Source: Streptomyces nymphaeiformis (lineage in GTDB: Bacteria > Actinomycetota > Actinomycetes > Streptomycetales > Streptomycetaceae). From it: a stretch of 64,000 bases of DNA. The stretch spans positions 62,001 to 126,000 of the forward strand of contig NZ_JACHJY010000016.1 in the NCBI RefSeq assembly GCF_014203895.1, read 5' to 3'. The notes under the pieces were generated by a model, which made no database searches, had not been told where the DNA came from, and saw nothing but the letters and a program-made list of their open reading frames with translations. Shown here in pieces: positions 50,830-59,759 of this stretch (positions are counted from its first letter, which is position 1; each line of letters begins with the position of its first letter). A program made the translations under genes and the position numbers.

Positions 50830-51681
50830 GTGTTTGTCGTGATCGGTGCCGGCGGTACCGTCGGGCGCGAGGTGGTCGCCGGGTTGCGCAGCGGCGGCCG
50901 GGCGGTCCGGGCGTTCGTACGGGACGCGGGCCGGGTCCGGTTCGGGCCCGGTGTCGAGGTGGCCGTCGGGGATCTGGGACGGCCGGAGACCGTGCGGGCC
51001 GCGCTGGACGGGGCCGAGGGGGTCTTCGTGCTGTCCGCCGGGCCGGACGCCGCCGCGCAGGAGGCGGTGGTCGCCGAGGAGGTGCGCCGGTGCCGGGTCG
51101 GCCGGGTCGTGAAGGTCTCCTCGGTCGCCGCGGACGGGCCCGCCCTCGGCTCCTACGGCCGCGCCCACGCGGAGGCCGAGCAGGCGTTCGCCCGTACCGG
51201 TGCCGAGTTCACCGCGCTGCGCCCCGCCGCCTTCATGTCGAACGTGCTGCAGTGGCGGGCCTCGATCGCCGCCGAGGGGACCGTGTACCAGACGTACGGG
51301 CACATTCCGCGTGCCGTGGTCGACCCTGCGGACGTCGCCGCCGCGGCCGTCGTCTGCCTGACCACCGCCGGGCACGGTGGCCGGGTCCACCGGCTCACCG
51401 GACCCGAGGCGCTGACCTCGCCCCAGCAGGCCGCCCGCGTCGCCAGGCTCCTCGGCCGCCCGCTGACGTACGTCGAGGCGCCCCGTGAGGCGGCGGCCGA
51501 GGCGATGGCGGCGGGCGGCCTGCCGGCCGGGTTCGCCGCCGGACTGCTCGACGCCCAGGCCGACCCCGACCCGCGCAGGGGCGGCCTCCCGCTGCCCACC
51601 GTACGGAGCCTGACCGGACGGGAACCGAACGGTTTCGACGCCTGGCTGTCGCGCCACAGGCATCTGTTCGAGACGGGCTGA
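50830..51681 (+). CDS. NmrA-like NAD(P)-binding protein
   Basis: This 283-residue protein is an atypical SDR: FVVIGAGGTVGREVVAGLRSGGRAVRAFVRD at the start, then VFVLSAGPDAAAQEAVVAEEVRRCRVGRVVKVSSVAADG and ALRPAAFMSNVLQW. NmrA/HSCARG-type proteins are sensors or quinone/isoflavone-type reductases; in aromatic polyketide clusters they often reduce quinones. The start is a GTG at 50830 with AGAGAGG upstream. It is the last gene of the operon begun at 45878. Confidence 0.85.
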   Translation: MFVVIGAGGTVGREVVAGLRSGGRAVRAFVRDAGRVRFGPGVEVAVGDLGRPETVRAALDGAEGVFVLSAGPDAAAQEAVVAEEVRRCRVGRVVKVSSVAADGPALGSYGRAHAEAEQAFARTGAEFTALRPAAFMSNVLQWRASIAAEGTVYQTYGHIPRAVVDPADVAAAAVVCLTTAGHGGRVHRLTGPEALTSPQQAARVARLLGRPLTYVEAPREAAAEAMAAGGLPAGFAAGLLDAQADPDPRRGGLPLPTVRSLTGREPNGFDAWLSRHRHLFETG

Positions 51682-51695
51682 CGCTCCGGCGGGAC

Positions 51696-51713
51696 TCAAG
51701 CCGTACTCGATCG
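51696..51713 (+). promoter_or_regulatory. Putative SARP box upstream of the first TenA-like gene
   Basis: TCAAGCC (51696) and TCGATCG (51707) are 11 bp apart, and further TCGAG copies occur at 51720 and 51727. The region ends 55-70 bp before the start at 51785. Confidence 0.5.
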
Positions 51714-51784
51714 ACGTGGTCGAGTTTCGAGGGGATCCACACCTGGTAGAACTCGCCCGACGGGGCAGGAGGGGGACGAGTCGC

Positions 51785-52471
51785 ATGACGTTACGTCAGC
51801 GGTTGTGGGCGCGTGCCGAGCCGCTGCTCGCGCAGGTGCACGCACACCCCTTCTGGACGGGCCTGTGCGACGGCACCCTGCCGCCCGAGGCCCTCTGGCA
51901 CTTCGCCGAACAGGACTTCCGCTTCACCGTCCCCGCCTACGCCCGCGCCCTGGCCCGTACGGCCGCCGTCGCGCAGCGCCCCGAGCAGGGGGCGCTGCTG
52001 GCGGGCGCGGCCGGCGCGACGTTCGAGTCGCTCGACCGGATGGCGCGCGAACTCGACGTGCTGGCAGGCCGGTTCGACACCCTGAAACCGGCCGACGGCA
52101 TCAGCCCGACGACGCTCGCCCACACCTCCTTCCTCACCGCGTCCTCGACCGCCTCCTTCGCCGCGGCGATCGGCGGCCTGCTGCCGATGACCTGGTTCCA
52201 CCAGCAGGTCTGCGTCGAGCTGCGGCGGCGCCTGGTGCCCGGCACGCGCTACACGGACTGGATCGCCCAGTACTGCCCGGGAGACGGTTTCGACGGCTAC
52301 GTCGAGGCCTACCTCGCGCTCGTCGACGACTTCGCCGCGACCGCGCCCGAGGCCGAACTCGCCCTCCTGGAGGACGGTTTCCTGCACGGAGCGCTGTACG
52401 AACTCGCCTTCTGCGAGGCGGCCTGGCGGCTGCAGAGCTGGGCCGAAACCACATCGGAAAGGAATGCATGA
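51785..52471 (+). CDS. TenA-like protein without the catalytic cysteine (first); TTA codon
   Basis: The 228-residue all-helical protein belongs to the TenA/thiaminase II family: HPFWTGLCDGTLPPEALWHFAEQDFRF, then a late GALYELAFCEAAW with the conserved glutamate. In TenA enzymes the nucleophile lies in an LLPC motif; here it reads GGLLPMTWFHQQ, with methionine at residue 135. It is thus unlikely to be a thiaminase. Codon 3 is TTA (51791-51793), which suggests bldA control. A FAD monooxygenase follows at once, and a second TenA-like protein with the same substitution lies at 60490. Confidence 0.85.
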   Translation: MTLRQRLWARAEPLLAQVHAHPFWTGLCDGTLPPEALWHFAEQDFRFTVPAYARALARTAAVAQRPEQGALLAGAAGATFESLDRMARELDVLAGRFDTLKPADGISPTTLAHTSFLTASSTASFAAAIGGLLPMTWFHQQVCVELRRRLVPGTRYTDWIAQYCPGDGFDGYVEAYLALVDDFAATAPEAELALLEDGFLHGALYELAFCEAAWRLQSWAETTSERNA

Positions 52472-52472
52472 A

Positions 52473-54065
52473 GTGACCCCGTACGACGAGACCGTGCCCG
52501 TACTGATCGTCGGCGGCGGCTATGCCGGGCTGGCGACCTCGCTCTTCCTCTCGCACCAGGGAGTGAGGTCGCTGCTCGTGGACCGGCACGCCGGTGTGGC
52601 GGTCCAGGGACGTGCCCGCGGCATCAACCCCCGTACGATGGAGATCTACCGGCCGCTCGGCCTGGAAGCGGAGATCAAGGAGGCCGGCCGCCCCTTCGAC
52701 GCCGACTCGGGCGTCGTCCGCTGCGCGAACCTCAGCTCCGACTGGCACTGGATCATGGCGCAGGACTCTCCGCGCGCCCTGCCCGAGTTCACCGCCGGCG
52801 AGTTCGGCATGGCCGACCAGAGCACCGTGGAACCGGTCCTGGCCGAGAGCGCCCGCGCCCATGGCGCCGAGATCCGGCACAACACCCAGTGCGTGTCGGT
52901 GGAACAGGACGCGGACGGCGTCACGGCGGTGATCGAGGACCGCGGCACGGGCGAGCGCCGCACCGTGCGGGCCCGCTACCTGGTCGCCTGCGACGGCTAC
53001 CGGGGCACCATCCGCGACGGCCTCGGCATCGCGCGCACCGGCCGCGGCACGATCCGCTCCTACGTCTCCTTCGTCATCAAGGCCGACCTGTCGGACCTGA
53101 TCGAGAAGACGGCGCTGTTCTGGATCATCGGCGGCGACGGCGTCGCCGGCGGATTCGTCACCCACGCCCTGCCGGACCACTGGGGCGTCGCGCTCACCTA
53201 CGACCCCGCCGAGGAGTCTCCGGAGGACTACACCCTGGAGCGGTGCGCCGCCGCGGCCCAGGCCCTGATCGGCCGGGACGTTCCGGTCGAGGTCATCGAC
53301 AAGGCCTCCTGGGAGGAGGCGGTCGGGGTCGCCGACCGCTACCGCGCCGGCCGCGTCCTCCTCGTCGGCGACGCCGCGCACGTCTGGCCGCCGGCGGGCG
53401 CGCTGGGCGCCAACTCGGCGGTGCAGGACGCCCACAACCTGGCCTGGAAGCTCGCCGCGGTGATCAAGGGGCAGGCCGGCGACGGCTTGCTGGACAGCTA
53501 CGAGGACGAGCGGCGCGCCGTCGCCGTGGAGCTGGCCGACCTCACCGTGCGCAGCCAGGAGTCGCGCTTCGGGCCCACCCCGCAGGAGGACCCGCTGGAG
53601 CCGACGCTGTGCATCCTGGCCCAGCGGTACCGCTCCTCGGCGATGATCGGCGCGGAGCACACCGGCGTCATCGGCGAGCAGGTCGACCAGTACGCCAGGC
53701 CCGGCACCCGCGCGCCGCACCTGTGGCTCGACCACGGCGGCCGCCGCATCGGCGCGCACGACCTGTTCCACGACGCGTTCGTCCTCCTCACCGGTCCCTC
53801 CGGCGACGAGTGGAAGAGCGCGGCGGCGGAGGCCGCGGCGCGCGCCTCGGTGCCCGTGCGGGCCTACCGGGTCGGTCCGGCCGCCTCCGGCGCCGAGCTG
53901 ACCGACGTCGAGTCCGAGTGGGCGACCCGTTACCGCCTCGGTCAGGGCGGTGCGGTCCTGGTCCGCCCCGACGGCTACGTCGCCTGGCGCGGCGAGGAGC
54001 TTCCCGCCGACCCGGCGGCGGCGCTCACCGACGCGCTCCGCCAGGTCCTCTCCGTCACCGCCTGA
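52473..54065 (+). CDS. FAD-dependent monooxygenase (PheA/TfdB-like), C
   Basis: The protein of about 530 residues has VPVLIVGGGYAGLATSLFLSHQG, VACDGYRGTIRDGLG, and VLLVGDAAHVWPPAGALGANSAVQDAHNLAWKLA, and a thioredoxin-like C-terminus ending VLVRPDGYVAWRGEE. It is related to monooxygenases A and B. I prefer the GTG at 52473, nine bases after GGAAAGGA; an ATG at 52464 inside the TenA gene is possible but touches the ribosome binding site. It forms a two-gene unit with the TenA-like gene and ends at a strong hairpin. Confidence 0.93.
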   Translation: MTPYDETVPVLIVGGGYAGLATSLFLSHQGVRSLLVDRHAGVAVQGRARGINPRTMEIYRPLGLEAEIKEAGRPFDADSGVVRCANLSSDWHWIMAQDSPRALPEFTAGEFGMADQSTVEPVLAESARAHGAEIRHNTQCVSVEQDADGVTAVIEDRGTGERRTVRARYLVACDGYRGTIRDGLGIARTGRGTIRSYVSFVIKADLSDLIEKTALFWIIGGDGVAGGFVTHALPDHWGVALTYDPAEESPEDYTLERCAAAAQALIGRDVPVEVIDKASWEEAVGVADRYRAGRVLLVGDAAHVWPPAGALGANSAVQDAHNLAWKLAAVIKGQAGDGLLDSYEDERRAVAVELADLTVRSQESRFGPTPQEDPLEPTLCILAQRYRSSAMIGAEHTGVIGEQVDQYARPGTRAPHLWLDHGGRRIGAHDLFHDAFVLLTGPSGDEWKSAAAEAAARASVPVRAYRVGPAASGAELTDVESEWATRYRLGQGGAVLVRPDGYVAWRGEELPADPAAALTDALRQVLSVTA

Positions 54066-54071
54066 GCACCA

Positions 54072-54107
54072 CGAGGGCGCCGGTCCCACACGGGACCGGC
54101 GCCCTCG
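54072..54107. terminator. Perfect 16-bp hairpin after monooxygenase C
   Basis: CGAGGGCGCCGGTCCC (54072-54087) pairs with 54092-54107 across ACAC. It lies between the converging monooxygenase and methyltransferase genes and can serve both. Confidence 0.85.
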
Positions 54108-54123
54108 GCATTCCCCGCCGGCC

Positions 54124-54801
54124 TCAGCCGGCCGTCGCCCGGAACACCGCGACCGCGCCGCGGATGCGCACTCGGTACTCCGGGAAGTACTTCGCCAGCT
54201 GGCGCTCCAGACCCTGCGGATCGTCGCCCTGGTTCTGGAAGTTGCCGCGCCGGTGCTGCTCGAGGAGCAGCTTGTGCGTCAGCCGGTTCATCGGCACGCC
54301 TTCGGCCAGCACGGTCGTGCCGAACAGCACGCCGCCGGGGCGCAGCGTCTGCGCGACGTGCTTGAGGATGACGCCCTTGCCGTCCCAGCCGCCGGGGATG
54401 GTGTGGAACACCAGGTTCATGGCGGCCGAGTCGAAGTGCTGCGGGGGCAGCGGCAGCGGCTCCAACAGGTTGGCCCGGCAGGTCCGCGGCCGGTAGCGGG
54501 AGATCCGCGCCGCCGACATCTCGAGGCACTCCTCGTTGAGGTCGAGCAGCGTGATCTCCGGATCGGGGTCCGGGAACCGGCACTTGTCGACGAAGTAGCC
54601 GGTGCCGGGCCCGATGTCCAGATGGCGCCGGCCGACGGAGGTGTCGTAGAGGCGGCGCATCACGTGCGCCGGGCAGCGCCACACCGCTGAGCAGAACAGC
54701 CCCAGCACCCACTTGTCGTAGATCGCCAGCTTTCCGCGCGTGTACACCTCCTGGGCGTGTGCGATGCGGGGATCGAGCGGCTCGGGCGCGAGGTCGGTCA
54801 T
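54124..54801 (-). CDS. Class I SAM-dependent methyltransferase
   Basis: The 225-residue enzyme has a single SAM domain: RHLDIGPGTGYFVDKCRFPDPDPEITLLDLNEECLEMSAARI, then FDSAAMNLVFHTIPGGW and HVAQTLRPGGVLFGTTVL. It is unlike the Methyltransf_2 enzymes of the cluster and resembles those acting on small acids or phenols. It follows the amidotransferase gene by 13 bp, so the two steps may be linked, for instance methylation of a carboxylate or nitrogen. That link is inferred from position only. Confidence 0.88.
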   Translation of the reverse strand: MTDLAPEPLDPRIAHAQEVYTRGKLAIYDKWVLGLFCSAVWRCPAHVMRRLYDTSVGRRHLDIGPGTGYFVDKCRFPDPDPEITLLDLNEECLEMSAARISRYRPRTCRANLLEPLPLPPQHFDSAAMNLVFHTIPGGWDGKGVILKHVAQTLRPGGVLFGTTVLAEGVPMNRLTHKLLLEQHRRGNFQNQGDDPQGLERQLAKYFPEYRVRIRGAVAVFRATAG

Positions 54802-54814
54802 AGGGGGTCTCCGT

Positions 54815-56671
54815 TCAGATCGCCAGTTCGATGCCGTAGTGGCGCAGCCAGGTGTTGAACTGAAGGGCCATTTCCAGGTGCATCCGGCTCGGCCAGTCGT
54901 GCGCGTCGCCGGGGTGGTCCAGCGTGCGCCGCACCGCCTCGTGGTTGAGGTACGGCTGGATCGGCGCGCTGTCGTCGGCGGCCAGGGCGGCCAGCTCCGC
55001 GTGGAGCATCCGGGTGTACGCCGGGTCCTGGGTGACCGGCCACGGGCTCTTCTTGCGCTCCAGCACGGAGGCCGGCAGCAGGTCCCGGGCGACGGCCCGC
55101 AGGATGGACTTCTCCTGGCCGTCGAAGGTCTTGAAGCTCCACGGGGTGTTGTAGAGGTACTCCACCAGCCGGTGGTCGGCGTACGGCACGCGCAGCTCCA
55201 GGCCGTGCGCCATGGAGAGCCGGTCCCCGCGGTCCAGCAGCATCGGCAGCCACCGGGTCAGGGTGAGGTGGCCGATGGTGCGCATCCGGGCCTCCTCGGG
55301 GCTCTCGCCCGTCTGGTGCGGCACCTGCGCGACCGCCTCGCGGTAGGTGTCGGCGTAGTGGCCGGCCATGTCCAGCTTCTCCAGGAAGCCGACGGAGAAC
55401 AGGTCGCGCCCCTGGCCGCCCCGGTTGCTCGGGTGCAGACCCTCGTTGACCACCCAGGGGAAGACGTCGGCGCCCACGCACTCCGGCTTGAACATCCAGT
55501 TGTAGCCGCCGAAGATCTCGTCGGCGACCTCGCCGACCAGCGCCACGGTCGAGTGGGTCTTGATCTCGCGCGCGGTCAGATAGTTGGAGGTGTCCATGTC
55601 GCCCAGCGTGGAAGGGGCGTCCTGCGCGAGCACCACGTCCAGCCGGGTGCCGGGGTCCATCAGGGCGTCCGGGTCGAGCCTGATGTTGACGTGGTCGGAG
55701 GAGACGTGCGCCGCGACCTCGGCCGCGTACGGCTCGTCCGGCGAGAACCGCACGTCGTCCTTCTGGAAGTTCTCCACGTAGCCGTCGAAGGTGGTGACGA
55801 AGGTCCGGATCCGCTCGCCGTCCTGCTTCCACCGCAGGCCGGCGGCGACCGCGGTGACCGTGCTCGAGTCCAGGCCGCCGGAGAGCGCGGTGCACAGCGG
55901 CACGTCGGCGACCAGCTCGCGCCGCACGATGTCGTCCAGCAGATCGCGCACCGTACCCACGGTGTTCCGCAGGTCGTCGGTGTGCTCGCGCGCCGTCAGC
56001 GTCCAGTACGTGCGCAGCCGCGCGCCGTCGCGGCCGATGGTCAGCGTATGGCCGGGCAGCAGCTCCCGCATGTCCCGGAAGACCGCCCGGCCCGGCTGCT
56101 TGGCCACCGTGAACAGCTCGCGCAGGCCCTCCAGGTCCACCACCGGGCGGACCGCGGGGTGGGCGAGCAGCGCCTTGGGCTCGGAGCCGAACAGCACGCC
56201 CTGCGGGAGGTCGGTGTAGAACAGCGGCTTCACGCCCAGCCGGTCGCGCACCAGCACCAGTTCCTCGCGGCGCACGTCCCAGATGGCGAACGCGAAGATG
56301 CCCTCGAGCCGCTCGGCGAAGGACGGCCCCCACTCCAGGTACGCCTGGAGCGCCACCTCGGTGTCCGTCCGGGTGCGGAACCGGCGCCCGCGCGCCTGGA
56401 GTTCGCCGCGCAGCTGCTGGAAGTTGTAGATCTCGCCGTTGTGCACGATCACGGCCGCCGTGCGGCCGTCCTCCTCCACCGCCAGCGGCTGTGCGCCGCC
56501 CGCCACGTCGATGACGGCCGTCCGGGTGTGCCCGAGCGCCGCGTGGCCGTTCAGCCACAGCCCCTGGCCGTCGACGCCGCGGGCGGCCAGGGCGTCGGTC
56601 ATCGCCTGCAGCACCGGCCGTTCCCGTGAGAGGTCCTGTCCGAAGTCCACCCAGCCCGTGATGCCGCACAT
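54815..56671 (-). CDS. Asparagine synthase-like glutamine amidotransferase
   Basis: The 618-residue protein has an N-terminal class II glutaminase domain with the nucleophile Cys2 (MCGITGWVDF), HTRTAVIDVAGGAQP and VHNGEIYNFQQLRGEL, and a C-terminal synthase domain with the PPi loop ALSGGLDSSTVTAVAAG (264-270). Homologues in fredericamycin (FdmV) and xantholipin/lysolipin pathways add ammonia to a polyketide carboxylate, giving a lactam or pyridone ring. The complete glutaminase site suggests free-ammonia chemistry from glutamine. It starts the operon with the methyltransferase and has phased heptamers upstream. Confidence 0.93.
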   Translation of the reverse strand: MCGITGWVDFGQDLSRERPVLQAMTDALAARGVDGQGLWLNGHAALGHTRTAVIDVAGGAQPLAVEEDGRTAAVIVHNGEIYNFQQLRGELQARGRRFRTRTDTEVALQAYLEWGPSFAERLEGIFAFAIWDVRREELVLVRDRLGVKPLFYTDLPQGVLFGSEPKALLAHPAVRPVVDLEGLRELFTVAKQPGRAVFRDMRELLPGHTLTIGRDGARLRTYWTLTAREHTDDLRNTVGTVRDLLDDIVRRELVADVPLCTALSGGLDSSTVTAVAAGLRWKQDGERIRTFVTTFDGYVENFQKDDVRFSPDEPYAAEVAAHVSSDHVNIRLDPDALMDPGTRLDVVLAQDAPSTLGDMDTSNYLTAREIKTHSTVALVGEVADEIFGGYNWMFKPECVGADVFPWVVNEGLHPSNRGGQGRDLFSVGFLEKLDMAGHYADTYREAVAQVPHQTGESPEEARMRTIGHLTLTRWLPMLLDRGDRLSMAHGLELRVPYADHRLVEYLYNTPWSFKTFDGQEKSILRAVARDLLPASVLERKKSPWPVTQDPAYTRMLHAELAALAADDSAPIQPYLNHEAVRRTLDHPGDAHDWPSRMHLEMALQFNTWLRHYGIELAI

Positions 56672-56721
56672 AGGCGTCCCCTTCGTCGATTGGCACTACC
56701 GCCCCGAGCGTCCGGCAGCCG

Positions 56722-56750
56722 CTTCGAGTACTCCTCGACCGCCGGTGGAA
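56722..56750 (-). promoter_or_regulatory. SARP box with three phased heptamers before the amidotransferase
   Basis: On the minus strand TTCCACC, GTCGAGG and CTCGAAG stand exactly 11 bp apart, ending about 50 bp before the ATG at 56671. The pattern mirrors the box facing the opposite way at 56828. Confidence 0.65.
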
Positions 56751-56827
56751 CCCGCCGCCGCGACCTGGGGGTGTCCCGCCGGTCATGCCGGGCCCGCGGC
56801 CTGATCGACGGGACACCCCCAGCACCG

Positions 56828-56845
56828 TTCCACCCGGATTCGAGC
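56828..56845 (+). promoter_or_regulatory. Putative SARP box upstream of O-methyltransferase D
   Basis: TTCCACC (56828) and TTCGAGC (56839), 11 bp apart, end 53 bp before the start at 56899. TTCCACC is shared with the divergent box. Confidence 0.6.
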
Positions 56846-56898
56846 CGGCGCCGGGAGGCTGTCGGCGGCCGGAGCCCCCCGACGAGAGGTGGACAAGG

Positions 56899-57960
56899 AT
56901 GAACGCGCAGGACGGCCCTCCGCAGCCCGCGGGCATGGACGGATGGTTCGACCGCGGCCTGCCGCCGCGCCAGCAGGTGCTCGGATTCGTCTACGCGAAG
57001 TGGGCGATCGGTGCGCTACGGGCGATCGTGGAGGTCAAGGTGCCCGACGCGCTGGCCGACGGCCCGCGCACGGTGGCCGAGCTCAGCGCCGCCACCGGCA
57101 CCGACCCCGACGCCCTCTACCGGGTGCTGCGGGCCGTCGCCGCCGCCGGCGTGCTCCACGAGGGCGAGGACGGCCGCTTCGCGCTGCTGCCGGTCTCCGA
57201 GGGCCTGGTCTCGGACGCCGAGGGCGGCATCCGCGACATGTTCCTGTTCGCCTCCGACCCGATGCTCTGGCGTCCCTACGAGGACGTCGCGCACACCCTG
57301 CGCACCGGCGGATCGGCGTTCACGCACGCCTTCGGGATGCCGTTCTACGCCTACACGAAGGCCAACCCCGACAAGGCGGCGGTGCTGGACCGGGCGATGC
57401 TGCAGAACCGCTACCCCGGCACGGAGCGCGTCTTCGACCAGTTCGACTTCGGCAGGTTCGCCAGGATCGCCGACGTGGGCGGCGGACGCGGCCACTTCCT
57501 CGTCGAGCTGCTGCGCCGCAACCCCGGCACCACGGGAGTGCTGGCCGACCAGCCGCACACCGTCGCCGAGGCCAAGGAGGTCCTCGACGGCTCCGGCGTG
57601 GAGGACCGCGTCACCGTCGCCCCGATCGACTTCTTCACCGAGGTGCCGTCGGGCTGCGACGCGTACTTCATCAAGAACACGCTGCACAACTGGGACGACG
57701 ACAAGGCCGTGCTCATCCTGCGCAGCATCCGGGCGGCGATCGGCGCCACCGACGCCCGGCTGCTGATCGTGGAGAACCTGCTGCGCGGCCCGGGCGAGTG
57801 GGACATCGGCAAGCTGATCGACGTCGAGTCGCTCGCCGTGCTCGGCGGCCGGGAGCGCGGTCGCGCGGAGTGGAACCGGCTGGCCGCCGACGCCGGGTTC
57901 GCCCCGGCCAACGACCCGGCGCCCGGCGACGTCGCGCTCCTCGAGTACCGGCCGGTGTGA
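56899..57960 (+). CDS. O-methyltransferase (Methyltransf_2 family), D
   Basis: The 353-residue enzyme has the family's dimerisation region (TVAELSAATGTDPDALYRVLRAVAAAGVL), FARIADVGGGRGHFLVELLRRNPG for SAM binding, and YFIKNTLHNWDDDKAVLILRSIRAAIG. The usual catalytic HD pair appears as His-Asn (LHNWDDD), still with an acidic residue nearby. The ATG at 56899 follows GGTGGACAAGG. It is coupled to the following P450 by a 4-bp overlap, which suggests that one works on the product of the other. Confidence 0.92.
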   Translation: MNAQDGPPQPAGMDGWFDRGLPPRQQVLGFVYAKWAIGALRAIVEVKVPDALADGPRTVAELSAATGTDPDALYRVLRAVAAAGVLHEGEDGRFALLPVSEGLVSDAEGGIRDMFLFASDPMLWRPYEDVAHTLRTGGSAFTHAFGMPFYAYTKANPDKAAVLDRAMLQNRYPGTERVFDQFDFGRFARIADVGGGRGHFLVELLRRNPGTTGVLADQPHTVAEAKEVLDGSGVEDRVTVAPIDFFTEVPSGCDAYFIKNTLHNWDDDKAVLILRSIRAAIGATDARLLIVENLLRGPGEWDIGKLIDVESLAVLGGRERGRAEWNRLAADAGFAPANDPAPGDVALLEYRPV

Positions 57961-59168
57961 CGAGCATGCCGAAGCCGCTTCCCGACCCGATGACCCTGCC
58001 GGCGCGGCGCGGTTGCCCGTTCGACCCGCCCGAGGAGTACGCGCGGCTGCGCGCCGAACGGCCGATGAGCCGGCTGCGGCTGCCCGGCGGCCGGATCGGC
58101 TGGCTGGTCACCCGGTACGAGGACGTACGGGCCGCACTGGCGGACCCGCGGACCAGCCCGCCGCTGATCCAGGTCACGCCGGCGACCGAACTCCCGCTCC
58201 CCGAGGAGGAGCTGGACGTGCCGCCCGGGGTCTTCTCGGCGCTCGACCCGCCGGAGCAGAGCCGCTACCGGCGACAGGTGAGCCGCTACTTCACCCGCAA
58301 ACGCTGCCGCGAGATCACGCCCCGGCTGGAGCAGATCATCGACGAGCAGCTGACCGGGATGATCGAGCACGGCTCGCCCGCCGACCTGGTCGAGTGGTTC
58401 GCGCAGCCGATCCCGACCAGGGTCATCACCGAGATGCTCGGCATCTCCGAGAAGGAACGCCCGGACTACCAGCGCTGGATCCTCGCGATGCTGTCCCTGG
58501 ACACCGCCGAGGAGCCGCTGCGCGAAGCCCGGGACGGGCTGTACGGCGGCCTCGCCGAGCTGGTCCGGGACCGCAGGGTCCGGCCCCGCGACGACATCCT
58601 CAGCGACCTGCTGCACGGGGCCGGCTCGCTGACGGACGAGGAGGTCGTCGGGATCGGCGCGCTGCTGCTGATCGCCGGCCTCGAGACGACCGCGAACATG
58701 CTCGGACTCGGGGCGTTCGCGCTGCTCCAGCACCCCGGCCAGCTGGCGGCGCTGCGGGCCGACGAGAGCCTGTGGGACACCGCGGTCGAGGAACTCCTGC
58801 GCTATCTGACCATCGTCCAGTTCGGGCTGACCCGTACGGCCCGCGAGGACCTGGAAGTGGCCGGGCAGACGGTGCGGGCGGGGGAGACGCTGATCGTCTC
58901 GCTCGCCTCGGCCAACCGCGACTCGGCGTTCTACACCGCCCCGGACCGGCTGGACCTGTCCCGCGACGAGGCGCCCCACCTGGCCTTCGGGCACGGTGTG
59001 CACCAGTGTCTGGGCGCCCAACTGGCCCGGTTCGAGATGAAGCTGGCCTTCCGTGCACTGCTGCGCCGGCTGCCGGGCCTGCGCCTCGCCGTCCCGCCGG
59101 AGCGGGTCCCGACGGCCGGCGAGGACAAGGTGTTCCACGGGGTGCACTCGCTCCCGGTCGCCTGGTAG
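57957..59168 (+). CDS. Cytochrome P450 (class I, actinomycete type)
   Basis: The P450 of about 403 residues has the I-helix LLIAGLETTANML with the normal acid-threonine pair, ExxR in EELLRYLTIV, and the haem loop LAFGHGVHQCLGAQLARFEM. I take the GTG at 57957, which overlaps the methyltransferase stop (GTGA); an ATG at 57966 is also possible. A normal I-helix suggests hydroxylation or related C-H oxidation. Coupling to an O-methyltransferase would fit methylation followed by methylenedioxy-bridge formation, but the sequence cannot prove this. Confidence 0.92.
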   Translation: MTSMPKPLPDPMTLPARRGCPFDPPEEYARLRAERPMSRLRLPGGRIGWLVTRYEDVRAALADPRTSPPLIQVTPATELPLPEEELDVPPGVFSALDPPEQSRYRRQVSRYFTRKRCREITPRLEQIIDEQLTGMIEHGSPADLVEWFAQPIPTRVITEMLGISEKERPDYQRWILAMLSLDTAEEPLREARDGLYGGLAELVRDRRVRPRDDILSDLLHGAGSLTDEEVVGIGALLLIAGLETTANMLGLGAFALLQHPGQLAALRADESLWDTAVEELLRYLTIVQFGLTRTAREDLEVAGQTVRAGETLIVSLASANRDSAFYTAPDRLDLSRDEAPHLAFGHGVHQCLGAQLARFEMKLAFRALLRRLPGLRLAVPPERVPTAGEDKVFHGVHSLPVAW

Positions 59169-59176
59169 CGGCGGCC

Positions 59177-59620
59177 TCAGCCGCGCGACGGGTCGTCGAC
59201 GGTGGTGTGCCGGCGCTCCTTGAGCGCGCGCCGGGCGTCGTCCAGGTACTCCCGGGAGAGCATCGCGGACACGATGGCCACGCCGCCGCGGTGGACCCGG
59301 ATCTCGCTGTCGAGGGCGGTGCCGTACAGGTGGATCCGGCGGCCCGTCGTGCCGTCGGGGCCCTGGGCGTCCTTCAGCCGGCCCTTGGCGGGCCAGGTGA
59401 CGTCACCCCCGTCGAGGACGTCGCCGTCGCCCACCAGCAGCTTCAGGGTGCTGTTCCGGAGGTCCACGGTGATCTGCAGGTCCCCGGGGACGTCCGGGGC
59501 GCGCAGGTCGAGCACGATGCCCGCGTCCTGGCCGCGGACGTCGAAGGCGTCGGCGGCCGTCCATGTGCCCAGCCGCTTGGTCACGATGCCGCGGGCGGTG
59601 ATGCGCTCGGTGGTGGTCAT
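59177..59620 (-). CDS. Hypothetical protein divergent from PadR regulator
   Basis: The 147-residue protein is predicted soluble and mostly beta: ITARGIVTKRLGTWTAADAFDVRGQDAGIVLDLRAP, LQITVDLRNSTLKLLVGDGDVLDGGDVTW, then RIHLYGTALDSEIRVHRGGVAIVSAML. I do not recognise a catalytic family. Similar small proteins are often found divergent from PadR regulators in Streptomyces. The ATG at 59620 faces the PadR gene across 139 bp with a palindromic/direct repeat site, so it is probably the regulator's main target. Confidence 0.75.
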   Translation of the reverse strand: MTTTERITARGIVTKRLGTWTAADAFDVRGQDAGIVLDLRAPDVPGDLQITVDLRNSTLKLLVGDGDVLDGGDVTWPAKGRLKDAQGPDGTTGRRIHLYGTALDSEIRVHRGGVAIVSAMLSREYLDDARRALKERRHTTVDDPSRG

Positions 59621-59703
59621 GTCGGTGGTCCTTTCCGTCGACCCGTCGTGTCTTCTCCGTGCCGTTCTGCCGTCTTGCCGGCTCTTTCTCCGGCTCCTCA
59701 ATG

Positions 59704-59735
59704 GTTGCATGGCAACTAGTGTCAGTGCAACTAGT
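59704..59735. promoter_or_regulatory. Probable PadR operator
   Basis: GTTGC-ATG-GCAAC forms an inverted repeat at 59704-59716, and GCAACTAGT occurs twice (59712-59720 and 59727-59735), 15 bp apart. AT-rich, symmetric sites between divergent genes are typical of PadR operators. The site lies just upstream of the PadR start and could also cover its promoter. Confidence 0.65.
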
Positions 59736-59759
59736 TACGGTGGGGCTTAGACTGCTGCC

